64,000 bases of DNA, taken from NCBI GenBank assembly GCA_040797825.1, contig JBFNEZ010000003.1, positions 1-64,000 on the forward strand. Reading direction: 5' to 3'. A program made the translations under genes and the position numbers. The notes under the pieces are model-generated. The model saw only the letters and a list, made by a program, of their open reading frames with translations. It searched no databases and was not told where the DNA came from. This document shows positions 32,399 to 42,414 of this stretch, one piece after another (the stretch's first letter is position 1; each line of letters begins with the position of its first letter). The DNA is from Geosporobacter sp040797825. GTDB lineage: Bacteria > Bacillota > Clostridia > Peptostreptococcales > Thermotaleaceae.

Positions 32399-33295
32399 TC
32401 AAATTATTTTTTTACCAAGGGTTTCCCCCATACATACTCTGGTTTCAAATCCATCCCTGGTATTTTTTATAATATCTTCATCTATTTTCAACTGGCCCTT
32501 TTTCAAAAACAAAATAACGGTTGAGCCTCCAAATTTAAAATAACCCTTTTCTTCCCCTCTTTTTACAGGTATTCCTGGTCTATAGGTTTGAATAATGGTT
32601 CCCACACAAGTAGCCCCAACTTCCACAATGGCAATCTCATCAAAGGAACTCGAGTTAAAAGAGGTAATTTCCCGTTTGTTTTGGCAGTAAACTGCTGTCA
32701 TTTTATGAAGTCCAATAGGATTTACTGAGTAGTAATGACCCTTTATAGCCTTTGTACTTCCTGGAATGCCACAGTCTGGAAAGTGAAAGCGATGATAATC
32801 TGCTGGACATAATCTCACCACAATACAGGTTCCACCTTCATAAGCCTGAGCCCATTTTCGATCTTGAAAAACCTCTTCTAATGTGTAGTAGGATCCCTTT
32901 ACTTGAATAACTGCTTGAATATCTATATTTTCATAAGCCAATACTCTGCCGTCAGCTGGTGAGATGAGGGTATCTTTGTCTTGACAAATGGGTCTTGCAT
33001 CGGCTTTCAGCCTTCGAGCAAAGAAATCATTGAAGTTTTTATAGTGTAGGATATCTTCCTGCTGCGCTTCATCCATATCAATACCCAATTCTTCCACAAA
33101 GGCACCAATCTTATTTTTACTTATGGGTAAATCCTGTAATTTTCCATAGATAGTTGAAAATACTTTCCTTTTTACAATGGTTTCCAGCAAAGATCTTCCC
33201 GGTGTTGTTTCGTAAACCCATTTCAAAAATTTTTCACCAGCTACAACTTCCTTTGTTCTATTTCCTGTTTTACGATCAATATAATATATATCCAT
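32399..33295 (-). CDS. psd: Phosphatidylserine decarboxylase
   Basis: The 298-residue proenzyme makes phosphatidylethanolamine from phosphatidylserine. It has the domain opening RKTGNRTKEVVAGEKFLKW, the active-site regions LISPADGRVLAY and CPADYHRFHFP with the catalytic His, and the self-cleavage triad in FGGSTVILF, where the serine becomes the pyruvoyl group. FGGST replaces the usual LGST. ATG at 33295 has GGAAGG upstream. Membrane-associated. Confidence 0.93.
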   Translation of the reverse strand: MDIYYIDRKTGNRTKEVVAGEKFLKWVYETTPGRSLLETIVKRKVFSTIYGKLQDLPISKNKIGAFVEELGIDMDEAQQEDILHYKNFNDFFARRLKADARPICQDKDTLISPADGRVLAYENIDIQAVIQVKGSYYTLEEVFQDRKWAQAYEGGTCIVVRLCPADYHRFHFPDCGIPGSTKAIKGHYYSVNPIGLHKMTAVYCQNKREITSFNSSSFDEIAIVEVGATCVGTIIQTYRPGIPVKRGEEKGYFKFGGSTVILFLKKGQLKIDEDIIKNTRDGFETRVCMGETLGKKII

Positions 33296-33408
33296 AATTA
33301 TCCTTCCTATCATCTTTTAACAAATCTATCTCTCCCCTTAGCTTTACTCACTAATTGTTGTCATTATGCCTTATGCCCTATTATTTTACCATAGTTGTTT
33401 GTAAATAA

Positions 33409-33450
33409 AAAGCATCTTCCCATAAGGCTCATTATAGGGAAAGATGCTTT
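33409..33450 (-). terminator. Terminator after the polysaccharide deacetylase gene
   Basis: AAAGCATCTTCCC (33409-33421) pairs with GGGAAAGATGCTTT (33437-33450) with one bulged base; on the minus strand it ends in TTTTTATTT. It lies 20 bp after the stop at 33470. Confidence 0.8.
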
Positions 33451-33469
33451 GCTTTTATTACTTATATCT

Positions 33470-34408
33470 TTATCGATGGTGTACATAATAGGAATCTTTA
33501 GATAGTACTTCAAAGCTATATCCCTTAGACTGCAAGCTCTCTATAATCTCTGGAAGGGCCTGAACAGTAGTGGTCTTAGGAGCGTTATCGTGAAAAAGAA
33601 TAATGGCATCCTTTTTACCTTGAACACCCTCTAGCACGGAGTTGATAATAATCTTCTTGTCCTGTGTCACCGCACTGGCATCCTTTGAACTTACATTCCA
33701 ATCAAAATACTGATAGCCTTCCTCCTTTAGATGGGCAATTAGATTATTCATCAAATTGCTTCCTCCAGCTCTAGTACTGGCTTCGTTCTTAGATCCTCCT
33801 GGAAATCGGATAATGTTCGGCCTTACCTCTGCCACTTCGTCCAGCAGATCTTCCAGCTTTTTTAAATCCTCCATGAAAGCTTCCACGGATTTGTAAATTT
33901 TACTATAATTATGGGTATAGGTATGGTTTCCGATGGCATGTCCCTCTTCTACGATTCGTTTATACAGCTTTTTATTGGCTTCTGTTTCACTTCCAATGAC
34001 AAAAAAAGTGGCCTTAATATCATATTCTTTTAATATATCCAGTATCTTTGCTGTGTTGGCACTAGGTCCATCATCAAAGGTCAAATAGGCTCTTTTATCC
34101 GCCGCAGGCTTTTTGGTCTCCTCTTTCTGTCCCTGACTCTTGCTATTGGAAGGTTTTGATTCCTTTTTATAATTTTCTAGTTCTTCCTGAAGCTTCAATA
34201 ACTCTTTCTCCAAAACTTCCTTTTCTTGCTGACCTTGCTCCCGCTCTAACTCAAGGGTCTTAAAAGCCTTTTGCAGATCCTCATTACTTTGCAACAATTG
34301 TGCATTTTTCCCTTGTATATAGGAGGTATGAATACCAAATAAAAGTAATATTGTAATAATGGTAGTACTGAATAATACTGTGTTTTTGTGATTTAATAGT
34401 TTGTGCAT
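33470..34408 (-). CDS. Polysaccharide deacetylase (NodB domain), membrane-anchored
   Basis: The 312-residue protein has one N-terminal helix (NTVLFSTTIITILLLFGIHTS), a coiled-coil stalk (about 35-80, Glu/Lys-rich), then a NodB homology domain with TFDDGPS (Asp metal ligand), GNHTYTHNY (His ligands), RFPGGSKN and ILFHDN. It would deacetylate peptidoglycan or another surface glycan outside the cell. ATG at 34408 has AAGGAG 8 nt upstream; GTG at 34417 is the alternative. Similar to PdaA/PgdA enzymes; the precise substrate is not evident. Confidence 0.88.
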   Translation of the reverse strand: MHKLLNHKNTVLFSTTIITILLLFGIHTSYIQGKNAQLLQSNEDLQKAFKTLELEREQGQQEKEVLEKELLKLQEELENYKKESKPSNSKSQGQKEETKKPAADKRAYLTFDDGPSANTAKILDILKEYDIKATFFVIGSETEANKKLYKRIVEEGHAIGNHTYTHNYSKIYKSVEAFMEDLKKLEDLLDEVAEVRPNIIRFPGGSKNEASTRAGGSNLMNNLIAHLKEEGYQYFDWNVSSKDASAVTQDKKIIINSVLEGVQGKKDAIILFHDNAPKTTTVQALPEIIESLQSKGYSFEVLSKDSYYVHHR

Positions 34409-34592
34409 CTTCCTCACTCCTTAAGGAAAGCTGATTCAAGAGAATGGTCCATAAACCCTTCTCTTCCCATAGGGATAAATAAATGTATTTTGTATCATAT
34501 ATTTATATACTCTTTATTTCTACATTTATTTATTAAATCCTACTTTTTCTTATATTTTTCTCATTCTATTTTTTTCCTTTTAGAAAGAGTGT

Positions 34593-37500
34593 TTAGGATA
34601 ATTTAAAGCTGGCCTGGCTTCCTTTTTCTGTGACGCTTACTTCCAACCGGGCATCAATCCGTTCCCTTAACTCGGGCACATGGGAAATGATTCCTACCAG
34701 CCTTCCTCCCTGCTGCAGATCAATCAAAGCTTTCATGGCAAAATCAAGGGCCTCCGGATCTAAGGTGCCAAAACCTTCATCTACGAAAATGGTGTCTAGG
34801 CTAATCCCTCCAGAGTAGGATTGTACCACATCTGCAAGTCCTAAAGCTAAAGATAGGGATGCTAAAAAACTCTCTCCTCCTGATAGGGTTGTTACAGCTC
34901 TTTCTTGACCTGTATAGGTATCAAAAACTTCCAATTCCAATCCTCCTGCTGCATTTTTTCTGGCACGATCAAGGGTTCTTTGTAAATGATAGCGTCCTTT
35001 GCTCATTCGCTTTAACCGCTCTGTAGCAGCAATGGTGATATCATCCAACAAGCTTCCCAACACAAATCGCTGTAAGGTTAAACCATGGGGATTCTCCCCA
35101 TTGCTCACCTGAGACAGATACCCTAGTACCGTATATTCTGCTTCCTTGGCTTCTATGGATTTTTCAAGTTTCTCTATTTCTCCATAAATTTGACGATCGT
35201 TCTCAATCTTTTTCTGTAAAATGTTTTCATTTGTCAAGGACTCGTCCTTTTCTTTTTGGGCCTTATCCAATTCTTGCTGCAGCCCTTCCACATCAACCAC
35301 TATTTGGCCCTGGGCTTCTTCCTTGGCACGTTGGTAACGTTCCTCTGATGCACGAAGGTTTCCATAAAAAACCTTTAAGGATTCTTCTATCTGTTGAATA
35401 AGGATTTCATCTTTTTTAGCTGCCATGTAATCATGATATTTCTCAAAGCCCGCTTCATGCATTTGTTTTATAAAACGATTTTTTTCATCTATGTATTTCT
35501 CAAGGGTTTCCCGATAGGTTTTTTCTATATTTTCCTTGCTAGCTTTTAAAATTGTTAGGCGCTCGGATTTCTGCTTGTAGATTTTTTCTGCTTCTTCGAA
35601 AGAATCTTTCAGCTTTTTGTACACAGCTTGAGTCTTATTTAATTCTTTGTTTAACTGACTTTCAGAACGAACCCTTTCCGGTATAGCGGTTTCTCTTTCA
35701 CGAAGAGCACCTTCTAGAGTTTGATAGGCTTCACTTTCTTCCTTTAATGTCTGCTCTAGTATCTCCAGTGTCTTTTTGATACTTATTTCCCGGTCTTCCA
35801 ATTCTTCCAATTTTTTTTCTGCATCCCCCAGCTTTCCTACTTCTTCTTTAGCAGTTTCCCAGTCCTTCTTTTTTTCTTCTAACCTTTCATATAGGTAAAT
35901 GGCACTTAATGCTGCATCCGCACCCAATTCTTCATGTAAAAGATTAGATGTACTTTCTAATTTTTCTAATTTTAACAACTCCTCTTGAACTAATATACTT
36001 TGTTCTCGCTTTTCATTTTCTAATACCTCCAAAGCGTTTTGTCTTTTTTTAAGCTCTTCCTCAGAAGGTACCGTCTCCAGCCTATTTGCTGGATTAGGGT
36101 GATGGGTGGAACCACAAACAGGACAGGCTTCAAGTTCTTTAAGATTTTCTGCCAGAATTGCTGCCTGTCCTTTCTGCCACGCTTCCTGAAGCCTTGTCCA
36201 CTCCTGTTTTCCCTGCTGCCAAACCTTCTCCAGTTCTTCTAATCGTCCTTGATGGCACTCTAGTTGCGCTTTATGATCAGCAGTCTGCTGCTTTAATTCT
36301 TCTAATTTTTTACGATGGCCATATTTCTTCCCTATCTCTTCAGCCTGTTTCTGAATCAAAGGAATCTTTCCGATAATTTCCTTTAGTTCCCCTATCCGTA
36401 GTTTTTGCTGCTTCAATAGCTCTTCAATTGTTTTTTGCTCCTTTAAGAGTCCTTCTTTTTGTTGTTCTCCTTGTTCTAGAGATTTTTTTAACCCTTCTAC
36501 CTTTTGTTTATCTCCTTCTAAAGAGAGGACCCTTTCTCTATAGCTCTCTAATTGAATCACGTAAGCCTTCCACCTATCCCGTTCCCCATCTTGGTCTGCT
36601 TCTCTTTGCAGAGCCTTTTCTGAAACTTCATATTCTACTATAGCTTTTTCCAGTTCTTTTTCCAATTCTGAGAGTTTTTTCTCCAGGTGCTGCTTATCCT
36701 CACTACGCTGTTTTGTCAATTTCTCTCTTTCATCCAAGGTAGCTGCGCGTCTTGACCGCCTTAATTCTTCTTCTTCCTTTTGTATGATAGATATTTTTTG
36801 TTGAAGCACGAGAAAAGCTTCTTTACTAAGCTTTTGCTCTTGAAGTTTCTTATTTCCCTCTTTGGCCTTTGTCACCGCTTCTCGAAGGTCTATTACCCGT
36901 TGACCCTTTTCCCTGTGACTTTTTTTTAAGCTTAAAAGCTGAACTTCGTCAGCTTTCATTCTTTCTTTAAGAACTTCTAAATTTTCACAGTTTACTTTTT
37001 TAAAATTCCAGTTTCGCTGCATCTCCATTTCTTTAATTTGGTCTCTTAATTCTTTTGCCGATTTTTTTAACATTTCTTCTATGTTTCTATACATTTCTGT
37101 TTGAAACAGCTTTTCCATAATCTGCTGGCGCTCTAAAGAATCCGCCATCAAAAGCCTCCGAAACTGTCCTTGAGGCAGCATAATAACTTGACGAAATTGA
37201 CTACTTTTAAAGCCTATCAGCTTTTCTATGCCATCGGTTACATTTTTCCATCCGCTTTCCAGAATCCGTTCTTCCCTTTCACCACTTTGTTCTAACTGCC
37301 ATAACACAGCTTCTGCATTCTGAATCGTTGTTCCTGTGCCAGATTTCTTTAGTCGTTCCTGTTCCGGTTTTCGATACACTCTATAGAAATCATCCTTAAT
37401 TCTAAAATCAAAGGTTATCTCTGTGATTTGCTCTAATCCTGCATGATGACTTCTCATACTTTTTCCACTTCTCTCTGCCCCACTGGTATCTCCGTATAAA

Positions 37501-37652
37501 GCAAAACAAATGCCGTCAAGAATGGTTGTTTTCCCCGCACCAGTAGGTCCATGGATTAAAAATATATTTCGATCTCCCAGCTTCGAAAAGTCAATATGCT
37601 GAAGCTCTGCGTAGGGACCAAAGGCACTCATTGTAAGCTTTATTGGTTTCAT
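34593..37652 (-). CDS. sbcC: Exonuclease SbcC
   Basis: The 1019-residue ATPase subunit of the SbcCD (Rad50-Mre11-like) nuclease trims hairpins and blocked DNA ends. Walker A is HGPTGAGKTT (residues 35-44), the zinc-hook CPVC lies near 505 between long coiled coils, and the C-terminal lobe has the signature LSGGESFLASLSLALGLAD and Walker B DTIFVDEGFGTLD. Its start overlaps the sbcD stop by 4 bp (ATGA), and it is the last gene of the addBA-sbcDC operon. Confidence 0.96.
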   Translation of the reverse strand: MKPIKLTMSAFGPYAELQHIDFSKLGDRNIFLIHGPTGAGKTTILDGICFALYGDTSGAERSGKSMRSHHAGLEQITEITFDFRIKDDFYRVYRKPEQERLKKSGTGTTIQNAEAVLWQLEQSGEREERILESGWKNVTDGIEKLIGFKSSQFRQVIMLPQGQFRRLLMADSLERQQIMEKLFQTEMYRNIEEMLKKSAKELRDQIKEMEMQRNWNFKKVNCENLEVLKERMKADEVQLLSLKKSHREKGQRVIDLREAVTKAKEGNKKLQEQKLSKEAFLVLQQKISIIQKEEEELRRSRRAATLDEREKLTKQRSEDKQHLEKKLSELEKELEKAIVEYEVSEKALQREADQDGERDRWKAYVIQLESYRERVLSLEGDKQKVEGLKKSLEQGEQQKEGLLKEQKTIEELLKQQKLRIGELKEIIGKIPLIQKQAEEIGKKYGHRKKLEELKQQTADHKAQLECHQGRLEELEKVWQQGKQEWTRLQEAWQKGQAAILAENLKELEACPVCGSTHHPNPANRLETVPSEEELKKRQNALEVLENEKREQSILVQEELLKLEKLESTSNLLHEELGADAALSAIYLYERLEEKKKDWETAKEEVGKLGDAEKKLEELEDREISIKKTLEILEQTLKEESEAYQTLEGALRERETAIPERVRSESQLNKELNKTQAVYKKLKDSFEEAEKIYKQKSERLTILKASKENIEKTYRETLEKYIDEKNRFIKQMHEAGFEKYHDYMAAKKDEILIQQIEESLKVFYGNLRASEERYQRAKEEAQGQIVVDVEGLQQELDKAQKEKDESLTNENILQKKIENDRQIYGEIEKLEKSIEAKEAEYTVLGYLSQVSNGENPHGLTLQRFVLGSLLDDITIAATERLKRMSKGRYHLQRTLDRARKNAAGGLELEVFDTYTGQERAVTTLSGGESFLASLSLALGLADVVQSYSGGISLDTIFVDEGFGTLDPEALDFAMKALIDLQQGGRLVGIISHVPELRERIDARLEVSVTEKGSQASFKLS

Positions 37653-38803
37653 GCCTGCTCCCCTCCAATTGCTTTATAATATCTATCTAAAACCTGTTCA
37701 AATACTTTTTTTTGCTCTTCGGATATCTCTCGGTTCGTTACCTGGCTAAAGAATGAAGAAAATAGATGAACCTCTCCCATCTTCTTAAAATTACGCTCTG
37801 GACCAACCAATTGATTTCCTTGTGTAAGCTGAGGTCTTTCAATATGAAGCACATGGGGGTATACTTTTCTTAGCTTGCCAATAGCATCTAAGATTGCACC
37901 CTCGTCCTTTAGAGTCACCATTAAATAATCCTCTTTGTTTGGATCTTTGGGACCTGCCTCTAAAATATCTTTCAGATATCCCTCAATGCATCGAAGATCT
38001 CTCCTTGGCTTTAGTGCTACAGCTTCTATTTGTACATTTCCAAGGGCATCCATCTCAATTAGGTTGATCTGCTTTTTATGGTTTGCCTCAGAAAAAGAAT
38101 ATTTCATTAAAGATCCAGAGTACCGAATATGCTCTCCTCCCACCTTTTGAGGCCGGTGAAGATGTCCCAAAGCAACATAATTAAAGCCTTTAAAATGAAA
38201 AGGATTAACAGCTCCTGACCCACCTACAGAAAGAGGTCTTTCTGATTCACTTTCTTCCCCTCCTGCCACAAAGGCATGGGCCACCAATACATTCCTTCCT
38301 TGTGATACTAAACTTTTATAGCGATATTGGAGTAGTTTTTCCATAGAACTGTCATGGGCATCAATAGATGGATCCGAGAGCTGCTCCTTTACTTGGATAG
38401 GATCCGCATAGGGAATGGCATGGAAATGTACAGGCCCATAGGGGTCATAAAGCGTCACAGGTCTTTTATCTGCTAATAGTCTTCCCGCTATATTTAACCC
38501 CCTGCTTTCTAACAATCGATATCCAAATCCCAGTCGATCGGCACTATCATGATTTCCAGCAATCATGATAATCGGCACCTGAGCATCCAGCAATATCTCT
38601 GAAATCACATCATCCAGCAAGTTTACTGCCTCAGTGGGTGGAACAGCCCGGTCAAAAACGTCCCCCGCTACTAGGATGACATCTGGCTTTGCCTCTCGAA
38701 CCAAGTGAATAAATTGCTCTAAAACATAGGCTTGATCTTCTGTTAAATGAACTCCGTGAAAAATTCTTCCTAAATGCCAATCGGAAGTATGTAATATTCT
38801 CAT
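37649..38803 (-). CDS. sbcD: Exonuclease SbcD
   Basis: The 384-residue Mre11-like nuclease has the metal motifs HTSDWHLGR (residues 5-13), AGDVFDRAVPP, IAGNHDSADRL, VAHAFV and LGHLHRPQ. It forms the nuclease part of SbcCD. It overlaps addA by 4 bp at its start and sbcC by 4 bp at its end, so the proteins are made in a coupled way. Confidence 0.96.
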   Translation of the reverse strand: MRILHTSDWHLGRIFHGVHLTEDQAYVLEQFIHLVREAKPDVILVAGDVFDRAVPPTEAVNLLDDVISEILLDAQVPIIMIAGNHDSADRLGFGYRLLESRGLNIAGRLLADKRPVTLYDPYGPVHFHAIPYADPIQVKEQLSDPSIDAHDSSMEKLLQYRYKSLVSQGRNVLVAHAFVAGGEESESERPLSVGGSGAVNPFHFKGFNYVALGHLHRPQKVGGEHIRYSGSLMKYSFSEANHKKQINLIEMDALGNVQIEAVALKPRRDLRCIEGYLKDILEAGPKDPNKEDYLMVTLKDEGAILDAIGKLRKVYPHVLHIERPQLTQGNQLVGPERNFKKMGEVHLFSSFFSQVTNREISEEQKKVFEQVLDRYYKAIGGEQA

Positions 38804-41800
38804 AATCTCACCTCTTGATCCAAATGAAATAGATATAAATAGGATTCCTTAACACCTTTTCCTGTTATTTTTTCTAAGGCCTCTTTATAGAGTTCAATTT
38901 GTACCCTATAGTTTTCAATAATATCTGTTTGGTTGTTTATCCCAACATAGTCTGTTTTATAATCTACCAATACATACCCATCATCTTCTTCAAAATAGCA
39001 GTCAATAATTCCCTGAATCAATAAGCCTTCTGGGCAGTACTCTAGTCCCATTACCAACTCCTCAGCAGGCTTCATGAAATTGAAGGCTACCTCTCGATAT
39101 ACCCTCGGTGCCCGTAGAATTCTCGTTCCGATGGCACTTCTAAAGAAGGCTTCTAGCTTGTCCAGTTCTACAGCCTGTGCCTCATCAGCTTTTAACAGTT
39201 CTCTTCCCACCATTTCTTGGATTTGTTCTTGGATAAACTGCTGTGTCATAGGAAAGCTCAACCTCAAATGCTGCAGCACAAAATGGATAATCGTCCCCTT
39301 CTCTGCCCCTGTAAATCCTTTTTTCCCTTCCATAAACCGAGGCATTTTCATCAAAGGAGGAACAAATATCCCTAAGGGATTTTGCTCTTTGACTGTTAGT
39401 CTTTTGATCTCTGTAACCGACAGTTTTGAGGGAATATGTACTGCCTCCATATTTTCATAGCTCCAGTTCAAGCGATGATAAATCAATTCTTGATAAGTAC
39501 TGGACTGGGATTTATGATAGTTTTTCAATTCCTGTAGAATTCCTTCTTTTCGATCTGCCTGCTCAATTTTATTGAAAACAATTGCTTGACGATTCAATAC
39601 CTTCACATCCCATTGGGCACCATCAGAAAGAAGTTTATCCTCCGGCCAATCTATTGCTGCCTTGTCACGTAAAACCTGTCCATAGGGATGTCTTATGAGT
39701 ACAGTACCTATCCAATCCAAATAATGTTTAGCTTTGGACAGATGATAGGGATTTATGGGTTTGAGCCAATTTTTAATACTTTTCTCTATGTTTCTAAGGG
39801 CCCCCACCAGAATCAGCTTGTCCTTTGGTCTTGTTAGGGCTACATAAAGCACGCGCATTTCTTCTGATAAACTTTCCAGTTTAATTTTGTTCTTCATGGC
39901 TAGCTTTACAATGGTGTCGGAATAGTGCCGCAGGTCTGGATCTGCATATTTGGGTCCGATCCCCAAATCCTTATGAAACAGAATCTGTCTATTGGTATCC
40001 ATAAGATTAAATTGTTTCCCAAGACCAGCTGCAATCACTACTGGAAACTCCAAGCCTTTGCTTTTGTGGATACTCATAATGCGTACTACATCATCCTTCT
40101 CTCCTAGGGTCTTTGCCGTCCCCATATCTCCACTGCTGCTTTTAAGCTTGTCAATAAAACGAATAAAGTTAAACAACCCTCGTATGGAAGTCCTTTGAAA
40201 CTGCCTTGCTCTATCAAATAGAATACGAAGATTGGCCTGCCGCTGTATACCTCCAGGCATTGCCCCTACATAGAGATAATATCCTGTTTCCATTAGGAGC
40301 TTCCAAATGAAAATATCCATATTCATATAACGGGATGCTTCCTTCCACTGATCAATTTGCCCTATGAAGGTTGTCAGTTTTTCAGCTAAGGCACTTTCTC
40401 CCTCTTCCATATAGGCTTCGATAGCCTCATAATAGCTTTCAGCCTTACTCCCCAATCGAATTTTAATCATGTCTTCCGTTTTAAAGCCTCCTATGGGTGA
40501 ACGCATAACGCTTAGCAGGGGGATGTCTTGTCGCTTATTATCAATAAGCTGTAATAGCTGTATAAAAATATTGACTTCTATGGCTTCAAAATAACCCGTA
40601 TGTACATCGGCATAGGCTGGAATTCCCTCTGCCATCAATACCTCTGAAAAAACAGGGGCCCAATTTTTTGTAGTGCGGAGAAGGATTACAATATCCCTAT
40701 AGGAAATAGCTCTACATTCTCCTGCCTTTTCATCATAGATTTGTTTCCCAATGAGTTCCTTAATTCTTTGCGCAATGATTCTCCCTTCTACTTCTGTATC
40801 TTCCAAATCCTCCAGTTCTTCTACTTCTTCAATAACCTCTTCTTCAGAAAATTCCTCACTTTCTACTGCTTCTTCCTCTCCCTTTTTCTCGATAAGGAGC
40901 AGTTCTAGGCAAGGCTCTTCAGTTGATGGCATATCTCCCCCTTTATGAAGGCTAGCCTTTTCATCATAATCGATCTCACCAAGGGCCTTTGTCATAATCT
41001 GTTGAAAGATACCATTTACTCCTGACAATATTTCTTCTCGACTGCGAAAGTTTTTACTCAAATCAATTCTTCTATCACGGCTCTCCTTTTTTTCTTGATA
41101 GCTCTCGTATTTTTCTATAAACAGTGAGGGATCTGCCAGACGAAACCGGTAAATACTCTGCTTCACATCCCCTACTAAAAATAAATTATTTTCCCTTTTA
41201 ATGCGATCAATAATGGTTTCTTGTACAATATTACTATCCTGATACTCATCCACGAAAATGTAATTGAATTTATTTCTATACTCATCAGCCACCGATACAT
41301 GCTCTAAAATTCCTAATGCATAGTGCTCCAAATCATTAAAATCCACAATCCCCTTATCTCTTTTCCTTTCTTTATAACTCGCCTCAAAATCTTGAATTAA
41401 TTGGTATAAGTAGGCCATATAGGGATACATTTCCTGCAGATCTGCAATAGCATTTTGAGGATTCCTAGAGAAAATCCCTTTTTGTAAACTCTGTATAATT
41501 TTTTTTCCTTTTTCTCGCAGTTCCTTGGTCTCTTCCTTTAATCCCTCATCTACCTCTTTGTCTACTTTTCCCAACCTCTTATGATTTACAGCCTTTAGTT
41601 CTTCATAGAAAGCAAGCATTCCCAGAGGTAATGCCTTTTGTAAAGTTTCTATCAGTTGGATATCTTCAACAATTGCCTGTCGATATCCCAAAGGACCTCC
41701 TATTTTTTCACACAGTTCCTTTGCCTCTATAAATATTTCCAAAGCACCCTTTAACTCGATTTCAACTTGTTCAAGGATAGCCCCATACCACGGACTTTTT

Positions 41801-42414
41801 TCAAAGCCTTCAATATCCATACGAAAATCCTCTATCTTTTCTGAAAGCCATACCAATGGATGGGGTTTGCTTTGAATGAACTCATAGAGTCCCAACACCA
41901 ATTGCTGCAAAGGCAAATCCTGTTTGCTGTCTCCAAATCGCTCTACCAACCCTAAAAATTCATCCCTGCTCTTTTCATACTCTCTTTCAAAAAGTTCTTC
42001 TAAGGCTTCTAGCTTCATGAGAGCCGTCTCTGTACCATCTCCAATACGAAAACTAGGATCTATATCAATCAAATGAAAATATTTTCGAACGATATCAATA
42101 CAAAAAGCATGAAGCGTACTAATAGATGCGCGGCTTAATAGATTTATCTGCCTTCTAAGATGCTCCTCCTTTTCATTTTTCTTTTCCAACTCCTTTAATA
42201 TTGCAGCAGCAATCCGCTCTCTCATTTCTCCTGCTGCTGCATTGGTAAAGGTTACAATTAAAAGGCTGTCGATATCAATACCATCTTTTAAAATCAACTG
42301 TATAATCCGTTCAACAAGTACGGCTGTTTTTCCTGAACCTGCAGCGGCAGCAACAAGAAGATTGCTATCTCTTGCCTCAATGGCTTCCTGCTGTCCCTCT
42401 GTCCATTTAACCAT
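38800..42414 (-). CDS. addA: ATP-dependent helicase/nuclease subunit A
   Basis: The 1204-residue UvrD-type helicase-nuclease resects double-strand breaks with AddB. Walker A is AAAGSGKTAVLVERI (near 23), motif II is FVDEYQDSN (near 389), motif VI is RVLYVALTRPKDKL (near 855), and the C-terminal RecB-like nuclease has QGIIDCYFEEDDGYVLVDYKTD. Length is normal. It begins 8 bp inside the end of addB and overlaps sbcD by 4 bp. Confidence 0.96.
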   Translation of the reverse strand: MVKWTEGQQEAIEARDSNLLVAAAAGSGKTAVLVERIIQLILKDGIDIDSLLIVTFTNAAAGEMRERIAAAILKELEKKNEKEEHLRRQINLLSRASISTLHAFCIDIVRKYFHLIDIDPSFRIGDGTETALMKLEALEELFEREYEKSRDEFLGLVERFGDSKQDLPLQQLVLGLYEFIQSKPHPLVWLSEKIEDFRMDIEGFEKSPWYGAILEQVEIELKGALEIFIEAKELCEKIGGPLGYRQAIVEDIQLIETLQKALPLGMLAFYEELKAVNHKRLGKVDKEVDEGLKEETKELREKGKKIIQSLQKGIFSRNPQNAIADLQEMYPYMAYLYQLIQDFEASYKERKRDKGIVDFNDLEHYALGILEHVSVADEYRNKFNYIFVDEYQDSNIVQETIIDRIKRENNLFLVGDVKQSIYRFRLADPSLFIEKYESYQEKKESRDRRIDLSKNFRSREEILSGVNGIFQQIMTKALGEIDYDEKASLHKGGDMPSTEEPCLELLLIEKKGEEEAVESEEFSEEEVIEEVEELEDLEDTEVEGRIIAQRIKELIGKQIYDEKAGECRAISYRDIVILLRTTKNWAPVFSEVLMAEGIPAYADVHTGYFEAIEVNIFIQLLQLIDNKRQDIPLLSVMRSPIGGFKTEDMIKIRLGSKAESYYEAIEAYMEEGESALAEKLTTFIGQIDQWKEASRYMNMDIFIWKLLMETGYYLYVGAMPGGIQRQANLRILFDRARQFQRTSIRGLFNFIRFIDKLKSSSGDMGTAKTLGEKDDVVRIMSIHKSKGLEFPVVIAAGLGKQFNLMDTNRQILFHKDLGIGPKYADPDLRHYSDTIVKLAMKNKIKLESLSEEMRVLYVALTRPKDKLILVGALRNIEKSIKNWLKPINPYHLSKAKHYLDWIGTVLIRHPYGQVLRDKAAIDWPEDKLLSDGAQWDVKVLNRQAIVFNKIEQADRKEGILQELKNYHKSQSSTYQELIYHRLNWSYENMEAVHIPSKLSVTEIKRLTVKEQNPLGIFVPPLMKMPRFMEGKKGFTGAEKGTIIHFVLQHLRLSFPMTQQFIQEQIQEMVGRELLKADEAQAVELDKLEAFFRSAIGTRILRAPRVYREVAFNFMKPAEELVMGLEYCPEGLLIQGIIDCYFEEDDGYVLVDYKTDYVGINNQTDIIENYRVQIELYKEALEKITGKGVKESYLYLFHLDQEVRL

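Noticed and set aside
34476..34532. 12-bp inverted repeat TAAATAAATGTA / TACATTTATTTA upstream of the deacetylase gene
   Set aside because: AT-only arms with a 33-nt loop in an AT-rich gap; likely chance.
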